13,215 bases of DNA, taken from NCBI GenBank assembly GCA_919901705.1, contig CAKKPR010000320.1, positions 1-13,215 of the forward strand, read 5' to 3'. The notes beneath the pieces are model-generated. The model saw only the letters and a list, made by a program, of their open reading frames with translations, ran no database searches and was not told the origin of the DNA. This DNA is from Thermodesulfovibrionales bacterium. GTDB taxonomy: Bacteria > Nitrospirota > Thermodesulfovibrionia > Thermodesulfovibrionales > UBA1546. Positions 1-6,752 of this stretch are shown here, piece by piece. How positions within the stretch are numbered: position 1 is the first letter of the stretch; each line of letters begins with the position of its first letter. The translations under genes were made by a program, and so were the position numbers.

Positions 1-3
1 TTC

Positions 4-1176
4 TTAGTGTTCTATCTCAATCCCTGCTGTTTCCTCTCTTACTGTAACTGCAATCTTGTAAAGGACCGTAAGGATAAAGAACCCTGCTGCCCAGACTGCA
101 AGTGTTATAATCGTTTCGGGAATCGTCGGCCAGTATTCTGTTACCCTCTCAAACATATTCGGCACAAAGCCGCCGATAATCAGGCCAAAGCCCTTGTCTA
201 TCCATAAGGAAATAAATAATGATACACAGGCAAAGGCAAGCACTCCCTCTTTTTTCCTGAATGAAGGGAATATCAGGAGGAACAGCGCTATTACTGCAAG
301 AATGCTTGAGGTCCACATTAATGGAACAAGATTGTTGTGGCCGTCAATTCCCGCATACAGATACTGGAATGAGTGCTGATGTGCTGGTATGCCGCTGTAG
401 AAGGCTGTAAAGAACTCAAGCCCGAGGAAAAACACATTGGCAAACATTGCATAGGTGACAATCTTCCCAAGCGTCTGTATAGCCTCTTTGCCGGGATCGA
501 ATTTAGTCAGCTTTCTTACGAGCAGCGCCAGGATGATAAGCAGCGCAGGCCCGCCTGCAAATGCTGATGCAAGGAATCTGGCTGCCATTATGGCGCTCAG
601 CCAGAAATGCCTTCCGGGAATACCTGCATAAAGAAAGGCTGTAACAGTGTGAATGCTGACTGCCCATGGCACAGAGAGATAAATGAAAGGCTTTATCCAC
701 TGCGGAGGTTTTATCCCCTTGCTGTCTGATTCAAGGGTAACCCAACCGATTACAAGATTAAGGAAAAGATAACCGCTCAAAACAACAGAATCCCAGAACA
801 TAACCGAGTTTAGGGTCGGATGCAGCACAACATTCATGATTCTCATCGGCTGCCCCATATCCACAAAGATGAACAGGATGCACATTGTAACTGCGGAAAT
901 AGCCAGAAATTCTCCCAATATAACTATCTTTCCGAATTTCTTGTAGTCATGCAGATAGTAAGGTATGACCAGCATTACCGCAGAAGCGGCAACTCCGACA
1001 AGAAATGTAAACTGCCCGATGTACAAGCCCCAGGAGACGTCCCTGCTCAGGCCTGTTACTCCCAAACCATTTTGAAACTGGTATAGATAGGCAAGAAAAC
1101 CTGCCCCCATAATGCCCGTTAAAAAGAACAGCCATCCCCAGTATCCCCGACTTCCCTTTAATGCCTTATCAAGCAT
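4..1176 (-). CDS. dsrP: DsrP, NrfD-family membrane subunit of the DsrMKJOP complex
   Basis: DsrP is an integral membrane protein of the NrfD/PsrC type that pairs with the ferredoxin DsrO and exchanges electrons with the quinone pool. The 390-residue protein is almost entirely hydrophobic, with about ten membrane segments (for example around residues 15-33, 50-73, 86-107, 130-148, 205-222, 240-260, 285-305, 312-328 and 355-378) and a short charged C-terminus. Its place directly after dsrMKJO supports the call. An ATG at 1182 lies only 2 nt from the AGGAGG motif. The in-frame ATG at 1176 has an 8-nt spacing and gives MLDKALKG, so 1176 is preferred. The stop is at 4-6, so the gene is complete. 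The start region is half of a 19-bp direct repeat shared with the end of dsrO. Confidence 0.93.
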   Translation of the reverse strand: MLDKALKGSRGYWGWLFFLTGIMGAGFLAYLYQFQNGLGVTGLSRDVSWGLYIGQFTFLVGVAASAVMLVIPYYLHDYKKFGKIVILGEFLAISAVTMCILFIFVDMGQPMRIMNVVLHPTLNSVMFWDSVVLSGYLFLNLVIGWVTLESDSKGIKPPQWIKPFIYLSVPWAVSIHTVTAFLYAGIPGRHFWLSAIMAARFLASAFAGGPALLIILALLVRKLTKFDPGKEAIQTLGKIVTYAMFANVFFLGLEFFTAFYSGIPAHQHSFQYLYAGIDGHNNLVPLMWTSSILAVIALFLLIFPSFRKKEGVLAFACVSLFISLWIDKGFGLIIGGFVPNMFERVTEYWPTIPETIITLAVWAAGFFILTVLYKIAVTVREETAGIEIEH

Positions 1177-1260
1177 AGTCATTACCTCCTGTTATGCGGC
1201 AAATACCGAGCACTATATGATTATAAAAGCTCAGGGACAATAGCATAGTCATTACCTCCT
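1172..1260 (-). repeat. 19-bp direct repeat at the dsrO/dsrP junction
   Basis: The plus-strand string AGCATAGTCATTACCTCCT occurs perfectly at 1172-1190 and 1242-1260, 70 bp apart. Read on the minus strand it is AGGAGG-8 nt-ATG. The 1172-1190 copy supplies the ribosome-binding site and start of dsrP. The 1242-1260 copy encodes GGNDYA near the end of dsrO. The ATG inside the dsrO copy (1246-1244) opens a +1-frame reading frame of 25 codons. It also ends in GGNDYA, and its TGA (1171-1169) overlaps the dsrP ATG as ATGCTTGA. Flanks of the two copies are only weakly similar. The repeat is certain; its origin as an old partial duplication of the dsrO tail is inferred. Confidence 0.85.
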
Positions 1261-2069
1261 ATCACATAGAAAACACTTGGTTCTGTTCCAAGCTCCGGTT
1301 TGCGGCGGATGGTGTATTTTGTGTTGATTATCTTCCTGACCTCTGAGTTAGCATCAGCCAGATCGCCAAAAACCAGGGCCCCTTTTGAGAACTCATCTGA
1401 AACTTCCACACATTTCGGGAGTTTGCCTACAGCAAGCCTTTCTGTGCAGAAAGTGCACTTTTCAACAACACCAATCATCCTTGTAGGATATGCTGTATTC
1501 TCTTCTTTGATAAGTGGCTGGCCATTCGCATCCTTACCCCTGGAGCTTCTGTAATTAAAGCTCCTTGCGCCAAAAGGACAGGCAGCCATACAGAACCTGC
1601 AGCCGATGCAGCGGTGCATATCCTGCATCACGACGCCGTCTTTTCTCTTGAATGTAGCCTTTGTCGGACAGACCCTTACACAGGCAGGGTTAGCGCAGTG
1701 GTTGCAAAGAAGCAGAAAAGACTTCTCTTTTGTCTCTTCGTTCATATACTTATGTTCCTGGCCAGGGAATGCATGTTCAAATGTCTCCGGCCATATCCAT
1801 TTTATCTCATCCTTTGGATTGCTGAAATCAGGGACATTGTGCGTACTATGGCATGCATCCATGCATCTTTTATAATCCTCAGGGGTCTTGAATTTGCTCA
1901 TGTCAATTACCATAGCCCATTGTTTTGCATTCAGAGCCTCGGTGCCGGCAGTAAATTCAGATGCCTCCAGTGCATTTTGCTGGAGTTTATTAAACACAGA
2001 CACGCCTCCAACACCAACGAGAGTGGAGATTCCTGCTAATTTTATAAATTCTCTTCTATTCATACTCAT
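1221..2069 (-). CDS. dsrO: DsrO, Tat-exported periplasmic iron-sulfur protein of DsrMKJOP
   Basis: DsrO is a periplasmic ferredoxin-like subunit that relays electrons between the cytochrome DsrJ and membrane DsrP. The 282-residue protein opens with a twin-arginine signal (NRREFIKLAG, residues 4-13, then a hydrophobic stretch to about 25). Cysteine groups follow at 122-134 (CxxCxxxxCxxxCP), 154-164 (CxxCxxCxxxCP) and 205-220 (CxxC then C), with a further pair at 69/73, as in DmsB/TtrB-type multi-[4Fe-4S] proteins. The reading frame is open upstream to an ATG at 2138. The ATG at 2069 is chosen because it has AAGGAG 8 nt upstream, puts the Tat motif at the N-terminus and overlaps the dsrJ stop as ATGA. 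The last residues, GGNDYA plus six more, are encoded by the repeat shared with the dsrP start. Confidence 0.93.
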   Translation of the reverse strand: MSMNRREFIKLAGISTLVGVGGVSVFNKLQQNALEASEFTAGTEALNAKQWAMVIDMSKFKTPEDYKRCMDACHSTHNVPDFSNPKDEIKWIWPETFEHAFPGQEHKYMNEETKEKSFLLLCNHCANPACVRVCPTKATFKRKDGVVMQDMHRCIGCRFCMAACPFGARSFNYRSSRGKDANGQPLIKEENTAYPTRMIGVVEKCTFCTERLAVGKLPKCVEVSDEFSKGALVFGDLADANSEVRKIINTKYTIRRKPELGTEPSVFYVIGGNDYAIVPELL

Positions 2070-2470
2070 GGCTTCTTCTCCTTCGGCGCGATATGGCAAT
2101 CCCAGCAGTAAGGTTTTACTGCCATATAATTGTGGCATTTATCACAAAAATCCTTTTTGTTCGAATGGCACCTCATGCATTCATTCTGAAGGCTCATATT
2201 AAAATCTTTGTTGGCAGAATTTTTATAAACCCTGTTGCCGTTGCGGACAACAGAATCTCTCCAGTCATTCAGAAGCTGCATATGCCCACCCCTCATAAAG
2301 TCTTTAGGTTCTACGCATTTTCTTTCCAGCTCCGGCAGTTTCTGGATTTCAGGGGTATCAATCTTCAGTTCAGGCTTGGCATTGACCTTCCCTATGTTGT
2401 TATAAAAAGGAAAAGTCACCAGTGCTATGAAGATAATAAGACCGACGATTATTTTTCCGCTGTCATACAT
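2066..2470 (-). CDS. dsrJ: DsrJ, triheme periplasmic cytochrome c
   Basis: DsrJ is the cytochrome c subunit of the Dsr transmembrane complex, anchored by an uncleaved or signal-like N-terminal helix (residues 6-22) with its haem domain in the periplasm. Three CxxCH haem sites are visible: C98-H102 (CMRCH), C109-H113 (CDKCH) and C122-H126 (CWDCH). The family's extra conserved cysteine, C52, lies in KCVEPKDFMR just before GGHMQLLNDWR; in characterised DsrJ an equivalent Cys is a distal haem ligand, giving a rare His/Cys haem. The 134-residue length is normal. Its ATG shares one base with the dsrK stop (TAATG) and its TGA overlaps the dsrO start (ATGA), so translation should be coupled on both sides. 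Confidence 0.95.
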   Translation of the reverse strand: MYDSGKIIVGLIIFIALVTFPFYNNIGKVNAKPELKIDTPEIQKLPELERKCVEPKDFMRGGHMQLLNDWRDSVVRNGNRVYKNSANKDFNMSLQNECMRCHSNKKDFCDKCHNYMAVKPYCWDCHIAPKEKKP

Positions 2471-4080
2471 TACTCTTTACCCTCCTTTCCTGGAAGGGGT
2501 TCTCCCCGCAAGTCAGTCTCTCTATCCTTTTCCCCCTTCATTATCAGGGCATTGGCCACAAGCTCGTGAACCCCGGTAACTTTTACACCAGGGACCCAGT
2601 AATCCATAGAGGCTGAAAGCGTGGCCCTGTCAATCGCGCAGATATTAGCCAGCATGTTTACGCCGTGCTGGTCGCGAACATGTTTCACGGCATTTGCCCT
2701 CGGGAGGCCTCCCCTCATCCTCAAATCCATATTCTCTGATGCATTCAGTCCTGTACCGCTACCGCAGCAGAAGGTCTGCTCCCTGATAGTGTTGTCAGGC
2801 ATCTCATAGAAATGGTTGCAGACATTATTTATAATATAACGAGGTTCCTCTAAAAGCCCCATACCCCTGGCGGTATTGCAGGAGTCATGATATGTGACCT
2901 TCAGATTGTCATTTCTGCCCGGGTTAAGCTTAATTTTGCCGTGCTTTATCAAATCAGCTGTAAATTCAGCTACGTGAACCATCTTCATGGATTTTGCATT
3001 GTCAAAAACAGTTCCTGTTATCGGAGATTTGGGCACCTCAAGAAAATCAGCAGGCCCGTTCCATGTGTCCATATACTGGCTAAGCACCCTCCACATGTGC
3101 CCGCATTCTCCGCCAATAATCCATTTCACTCCCAGCCTCTTGGCTTCAGCGTATATTTTTGAATTAAGCCTTTTCGCCGTCTCGTTGGAGGTGAAGAAGC
3201 CGAAGTTTCCTCCCTCAGAGGCATAGGTGCTCCATGTATAGTCAATCCCAAGCTCGTGGAAAAGCATCAGGTAGCCCATGCAGGTGAAGGTGCCGGGATC
3301 AGCAAAGAGATCGCCGGATGGGGTAACAAACAGTATCTCTGCGCCCTTCCGGTTGAAGGAAGGGTTTATCCTGATACCTGTGATGGTCTCTATGTCGTCG
3401 ATCATGCCCTCGATGCTGTTCATGATAGCGTGGGGCTCAAGGCCAAGGTGATTTCCTTTCATATAGCAATTGGCAACAGGGCCTGAAATCCAGCCTGTGT
3501 TCAGGCCAAGCAGATTCATGAATTCCCTTCCCATCATGGTAATTTCAGCAGTATCAATGCCGTAAGGGCAGAAAACTGAGCAGCGGCGGCATTCAGTGCA
3601 CTGATAGAAATAGTACCACCACTCCTTAAGCACATCCAGCGTAAGTTCTCTGGCTCCGGCTGTCTTGCCGAATATCTTGCCGCCTGTTGTGTGATACTTT
3701 CTGTATACAGACCTCATAAGTTCAGCCCTGAGAACAGGCATATTCTTTGGATCTCCGCCCCCGATGAAGAAATGGCACTTATCAGCACAGGCGCCGCATC
3801 TCACACATATATCCATAAAAAGCCTGAAAGAACGGTACTTGCTGAGACGGTCTGCCATTGCTTCCAATATTGTATCTTTCCAGTTTTCAGGCAGTTTCCA
3901 GTCTTCTTCCTTCGGCGACCAGTCCCGTGCATTGGGAAAGTCGAGGATCTTAAGGTCTTTACCTTTTGCACCCCAGCAGTACATGCCTTCCTTAAATTCA
4001 ACAGGGGTATCCATCCAGTCTTTTTTGTGAGGGGTATAATCTATCTTTATGAGTTCTTCCGGTTTCTCAAGTTTTGCCAT
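2470..4080 (-). CDS. dsrK: DsrK, HdrD-like catalytic iron-sulfur subunit
   Basis: DsrK is the cytoplasmic subunit related to heterodisulfide reductase HdrD; it is thought to reduce the DsrC trisulfide or disulfide at a special [4Fe-4S] centre. The 536-residue protein has two ferredoxin-type motifs: C92-C102 (CVRCGACADKC) and C161-C171 (CTECRRCSVFC, followed by P). The CCG region contains C326 (GGECGH), C401 (HDSC), C438-C439 (FCCGSG) and C481 (NICA), the residue set expected for the catalytic cluster. There is no signal peptide, as expected for a cytoplasmic protein. The start at 4080 has AAGGAG about 5 nt upstream and lies 2 nt after the dsrM stop. The order M-K-J-O-P is the standard one. 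Confidence 0.96.
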   Translation of the reverse strand: MAKLEKPEELIKIDYTPHKKDWMDTPVEFKEGMYCWGAKGKDLKILDFPNARDWSPKEEDWKLPENWKDTILEAMADRLSKYRSFRLFMDICVRCGACADKCHFFIGGGDPKNMPVLRAELMRSVYRKYHTTGGKIFGKTAGARELTLDVLKEWWYYFYQCTECRRCSVFCPYGIDTAEITMMGREFMNLLGLNTGWISGPVANCYMKGNHLGLEPHAIMNSIEGMIDDIETITGIRINPSFNRKGAEILFVTPSGDLFADPGTFTCMGYLMLFHELGIDYTWSTYASEGGNFGFFTSNETAKRLNSKIYAEAKRLGVKWIIGGECGHMWRVLSQYMDTWNGPADFLEVPKSPITGTVFDNAKSMKMVHVAEFTADLIKHGKIKLNPGRNDNLKVTYHDSCNTARGMGLLEEPRYIINNVCNHFYEMPDNTIREQTFCCGSGTGLNASENMDLRMRGGLPRANAVKHVRDQHGVNMLANICAIDRATLSASMDYWVPGVKVTGVHELVANALIMKGEKDRETDLRGEPLPGKEGKE

Positions 4081-4082
4081 CT

Positions 4083-5072
4083 CTACTCCTTTTCTACTGG
4101 TAATCCAGCTTTTTTCATTTTATCCCTGAAATCGTTTTCATATTCTTCATATGTATGAACATGGACAGGGTAATTCCATGGATTTATGTGCCTGACCTCT
4201 CTGCTGTTATTCGCAAGATTTCTCGTAGGGCTCATAAAAACTCCCCCCATATGCATCAGTTTACTGAACGGGAAATATGCAAATAAAACACTGATAAGGA
4301 ACATATGTATATAAAATAAAACTCCTATACCTTCCGGAATACTTGGTTTAAAACTGACCAGTCCCATAGCCAACTGTTTAACGCCTACAATATGCACCTT
4401 GAAAAAATACCTCATAAGCACGCCGGATATGGCAATGCCAAGTATCAGGAAGAGAGGGAAATGATCAGCTGCAAGGGAGATATATTTTATCTGCGGGATA
4501 TAAACCCTTCTGAAGAAAAGATAGGTCACAGCCACCAGAATGACAGCATCGGTTATGTAGAACAGCGGCACACCTACCTGCAGGAAACTGTCCAGGCTCT
4601 CAATAAGTTTGATAACCGGCGGTACATTTTCTGCAAAGAATCTGAGGTGCCTGACAAGGATTATAAGGAAAGACCAGTGAAATGCCAGGCCTGCCATCCA
4701 GAGCCACTTCTCCAGGCCGTACACGACCTTCCCGTCCTTTAATTCAGTCTTCAAATTCCTGAAAAGGGAACGGAAAACAAGCACCTCAAGCGCCATCCTG
4801 ACGATGACCCCAAGAGAGCCCGATGGGTTTTCGATCTTATTCTGCTTAATCCACGGCAAAGACTTCTGCTGTCCGCAGGTTGTGGGAATATGGAACGGAA
4901 CAGGAGAACTTCCCCATTTCATAACGCGATAAAGGACCCCAATCAAAAATACGACCAATGCCGCGTACGGGATTACAATCCCGAACAAGAAATACATACC
5001 CGCCATATTCACCCCGGCGAAAACAAGCAGAACAAGCGCTATAACTGCAAAGAAGGGAAATAAGATTTTCAT
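4083..5072 (-). CDS. dsrM: DsrM, NarI-like membrane cytochrome b subunit
   Basis: DsrM is the haem b membrane subunit that links the menaquinone pool with DsrK. The 329-residue protein has about six hydrophobic segments (near 4-22, 29-50, 123-142, 165-187, 203-221 and 249-268). Histidines in or near them (H132, H142, H204, H256) are candidate haem ligands, as in NarI. The cytoplasmic C-terminal tail (about 280-329) is hydrophilic. The ATG at 5072 overlaps the TGA of the upstream RsbRD-like gene (ATGA), and GAGGT lies a few nucleotides upstream. dsrK follows after 2 nt. Position and membrane profile identify it well; the exact haem ligands are inferred. Confidence 0.94.
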   Translation of the reverse strand: MKILFPFFAVIALVLLVFAGVNMAGMYFLFGIVIPYAALVVFLIGVLYRVMKWGSSPVPFHIPTTCGQQKSLPWIKQNKIENPSGSLGVIVRMALEVLVFRSLFRNLKTELKDGKVVYGLEKWLWMAGLAFHWSFLIILVRHLRFFAENVPPVIKLIESLDSFLQVGVPLFYITDAVILVAVTYLFFRRVYIPQIKYISLAADHFPLFLILGIAISGVLMRYFFKVHIVGVKQLAMGLVSFKPSIPEGIGVLFYIHMFLISVLFAYFPFSKLMHMGGVFMSPTRNLANNSREVRHINPWNYPVHVHTYEEYENDFRDKMKKAGLPVEKE

Positions 5073-5641
5073 TTCGTTACCTCTTTTCTTTTTACGTTAA
5101 GATTCTTGCTGTCAATCAGAGCCTGCTCCGGCTCAGAGAGCTCACATATCAGATTTGCCCTTTGCAAAAGCCTGAAAGTCATATTTCTCAGCTCATTTGC
5201 CTTAATGTCATAAATCTTTTCCCTGCATTTCACGTATATATCAAAAGAGAGCATAGCCATTTTATCTATTCTGGCTTCGATTGCGAATAATTCATCAGAG
5301 AGCTGATTTTCTGAGATTTCTTTTTCCAGTTCTTCCCGAATCACTTTTTTAAGATGGAAAATAAAGGCAACAGCCTGAGATGGGGTAAAATCCTGAACAG
5401 CCCTTACCCTGATGATATTATCGAGAAAAGTAGAGATTGTATCGGAATCCTTACCACTCAGGAGTTCTTCAAAAATACCGTTTATCCCTTGAGAGATAGC
5501 AGCGCCTACAGGATTAGCGAACTGGTTTTTTTGCTGTTTAAGAAAACTTGAAGTGTCAACGGGATAGCTGTCTAATACCATTTCGAACCACCTTTCCAGG
5601 ATGGCGGCTCTCTTTTCTGACAGGAGATTCTTCAGTATCAT
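5069..5641 (-). CDS. RsbRD N-terminal-domain protein, stand-alone
   Basis: This 190-residue soluble protein matches the RsbRD_N (RsbT co-antagonist N-terminal) family. The signs are an opening LLSEKRAAILERWFEMVLDS followed by YP, a central FTPSQAVAFIFHLKKVIREE and a helical FDIYVKCREKIYDIKANE segment (residues 133-150). In stressosome RsbR proteins such domains have a globin-like fold and act as sensors joined to a STAS domain. Here the protein ends after the sensor-like part, with no STAS domain. The codon before the ATG at 5641 is a stop, fixing the start; the Shine-Dalgarno (GGAAG) is weak. Its stop overlaps the dsrM start as ATGA, making it the first gene of the dsrMKJOP unit. A regulatory or assembly role is possible but unproven. 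Confidence 0.8.
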   Translation of the reverse strand: MILKNLLSEKRAAILERWFEMVLDSYPVDTSSFLKQQKNQFANPVGAAISQGINGIFEELLSGKDSDTISTFLDNIIRVRAVQDFTPSQAVAFIFHLKKVIREELEKEISENQLSDELFAIEARIDKMAMLSFDIYVKCREKIYDIKANELRNMTFRLLQRANLICELSEPEQALIDSKNLNVKRKEVTK

Positions 5642-5713
5642 TTATCTTCCAAGCCACTCCTTACATTATTCAAAGTAAAGAAAACCTAATACCGCATGCA
5701 GCAAAGATAAAGA

Positions 5714-5735
5714 CCCCTCTTCACTTTTCGAGGGA
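5714..5735 (-). terminator. Second hairpin between dsrC and the RsbRD-like gene
   Basis: The minus-strand arms CCCTC (5734-5730) and GAGGG (5719-5715), extended by one U·G pair, flank a 10-nt loop. TCTTTATCTTT follows. It is weaker than the hairpin just upstream, but the pair together look like tandem 3'-end structures for dsrC. No convincing promoter was seen between these hairpins and the RsbRD-like gene. Confidence 0.3.
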
Positions 5736-5750
5736 ACCAAAGTTTAAGAA

Positions 5751-5782
5751 GGCACCCCAGTGATCAATATCAAAGGGGCGCC
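5751..5782 (-). terminator. Hairpin after dsrC, possible terminator or attenuator
   Basis: On the minus strand an 8-bp GC-rich stem GGCGCCCC/GGGGTGCC (one G·U pair) closes a loop that itself contains a 4-bp TGAT/ATCA stem. A T-rich stretch (TTCTTAAACTTT) follows. It sits 29 nt after the dsrC stop codon. It could end or reduce transcription so that dsrC is made in excess over the membrane complex. It could instead protect the dsrC mRNA 3' end after processing. Confidence 0.5.
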
Positions 5783-5811
5783 AGTCATTCATTAAACCTT
5801 ATTATTAAAAA

Positions 5812-6147
5812 CTATACGCACCCAGTTGGTTTTGGAAGCCCTGCATACTTACATGCCTGCTTTGCAGGTCCGCCTGGATACAGCTCATAAAGATATTTTG
5901 TGTTGCCTTTCTCAGGCCCCATTGCCTTACCAATCTCTTTAACGAGAATCTTTATCATTGGAGCAATCTGATACTGCTTGTAATAATCTCTCAGGAAGTT
6001 GATAACCTCCCAATGAGAGTCTGAAAGTGTTATACCATCCATCCCTGCTAAATGAACTGAAAGCTCTTTAGTCCAGTCATCAAGATTAATAATATATCCG
6101 TCATCATCAACCTCGATCTGTTTTCCCTGAAAATCCATCATTGGCAT
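5812..6147 (-). CDS. dsrC: DsrC, sulfur-carrier partner of dissimilatory sulfite reductase
   Basis: DsrC is a small cytoplasmic protein that carries sulfur from the DsrAB active site as a trisulfide across its two C-terminal cysteines, which the DsrMKJOP complex then reduces. The 111-residue protein has the conserved C-terminal arm with both redox cysteines, C99 and C110 (CKYAGLPKPTGCV); the second is penultimate. This marks true DsrC rather than TusE-like or RspA-like forms lacking one Cys. PGGPAKQA (91-98) precedes the arm and DGYIINLDDW (16-25) is typical of the fold. The start at 6147 has AAGGAGG 8 nt upstream. dsrC stands apart from its neighbours by a 227-bp gap upstream and a 170-bp gap with hairpins downstream, which suggests its own promoter and high expression. 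Confidence 0.96.
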   Translation of the reverse strand: MPMMDFQGKQIEVDDDGYIINLDDWTKELSVHLAGMDGITLSDSHWEVINFLRDYYKQYQIAPMIKILVKEIGKAMGPEKGNTKYLYELYPGGPAKQACKYAGLPKPTGCV

Positions 6148-6166
6148 TTTACGTCCCTCCTTCTTT

Positions 6167-6200
6167 TGTTAAGAATTTTCTGTTAAGGGAGAAATCTCCC
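6167..6200 (-). promoter_or_regulatory. Repeats in the dsrC leader: TGTTAAG pair plus GGGAGA palindrome
   Basis: Just upstream of the dsrC ribosome-binding site there is a direct repeat TGTTAAG (6167-6173 and 6181-6187, plus-strand reading) with 14-bp spacing. It abuts a perfect 14-bp palindrome GGGAGAAATCTCCC (6187-6200). As DNA these could bind a regulator; as RNA the palindrome could form a small hairpin in the 5' leader. The repeats are plain in the sequence; the function is inferred. Confidence 0.35.
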
Positions 6201-6253
6201 CATAACCAGCAAACATCAATTGCCTTATTTTTTGGACAAGACCTAAACTTTGT

Positions 6254-6259
6254 ATTATA
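6254..6259 (-). promoter_or_regulatory. Possible -10 element (TATAAT) for dsrC
   Basis: A perfect TATAAT is present on the minus strand in the AT-rich gap before dsrC, which would give a leader of about 100 nt that includes the palindrome at 6187-6200. No good -35 hexamer stands 16-18 nt upstream, so a simple housekeeping promoter is only weakly supported. Confidence 0.3.
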
Positions 6260-6344
6260 ATCTTCCTGTTATTTTTGGTTTCTGGTCTTTTTATCATTTT
6301 TGAAATTAGGCTATACACACTAATACATCTACATAGCTTCGGTC

Positions 6345-6380
6345 AAATAAATAAATTTTATTAGTAAATTATATTTATTT
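6345..6380. repeat. AT-only inverted repeat between the Cys-rich gene and dsrC
   Basis: Arms of 14 and 15 nt (6345-6358 and 6366-6380) are complementary apart from one bulged base and enclose a 7-nt loop. The right arm overlaps the stop codon (6377-6375) of the upstream minus-strand gene. The structure contains no G or C in its stem. It could act as a weak 3'-end hairpin for the kinase/Cys-rich pair or as an AT-rich element upstream of the dsrC promoter. Confidence 0.4.
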
Positions 6381-6752
6381 ATCAGTCGCCGATTGCCTTT
6401 CTTCTTTATTCTTTACTGTAATAAATAGAAGATTTTCCATTGACCGGCCGGCCCTCTTGCCCCCTTCAAGCAGTTGATGATTTTCCCTGTCATAATTAAA
6501 TGATTCTACTCTGTAATCTACGTCAGGGGTCAATGTCCAGGCTGTTTCCCAATCGCCGTTGCAGGCGAATACAAGCCCATCAACATATGCCTCTCCGAGA
6601 TTATGGCCCGAGCGGTCAAAGACATATACGGCCCCACAACCGCATTTACCTCCGGTGAAAATATTTCCTAATTCACCCTTTATATCACAAGGGCTTTCAA
6701 ACAGTCGCCCGCAAAAAGGGCATTTAGGTTCCCCGCCCCTGCCCCTTCTCAT
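6375..6752 (-). CDS. Unrecognised small Cys-rich protein, likely zinc ribbon
   Basis: I do not recognise the family of this 125-residue soluble protein. It begins MRRGRGGEPK and has a CPFC pair (C11, C14), C22 and a CGC pair (C37, C39), which together resemble a zinc-ribbon or rubredoxin-like metal knuckle. The rest (about 45-115) is a mixed region ending in a charged tail. There is no signal peptide or membrane segment. The ATG at 6752 overlaps the TGA of the adenosine-specific-kinase-family gene (ATGA), so the two are translationally coupled and probably act together. The upstream Shine-Dalgarno is weak. The ORF is credible because of that overlap and the ordered cysteine pattern. dsrC lies downstream on the same strand. 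Confidence 0.75.
   Translation of the reverse strand: MRRGRGGEPKCPFCGRLFESPCDIKGELGNIFTGGKCGCGAVYVFDRSGHNLGEAYVDGLVFACNGDWETAWTLTPDVDYRVESFNYDRENHQLLEGGKRAGRSMENLLFITVKNKEERQSATDK

Noticed and set aside
1614..2039. 141-codon plus-strand ORF over dsrO
   Set aside because: It is the antisense shadow of the DsrO cysteine-motif region, with no family resemblance.
2070..2138. Longer DsrO from the ATG at 2138
   Set aside because: It would put 23 residues before the Tat motif and overlap most of the haem-binding end of dsrJ. The ATG at 2069 has a better site and an ATGA overlap.
3691..4158. 155-codon plus-strand ORF over dsrK
   Set aside because: It lies antisense to dsrK, which has full motif support; no recognisable domain and no ribosome-binding site.
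5642..5713. Separate promoter for the RsbRD-dsrMKJOP genes
   Set aside because: AATAAT-like and TATTAG hexamers occur but none has a -35 partner at a proper distance.
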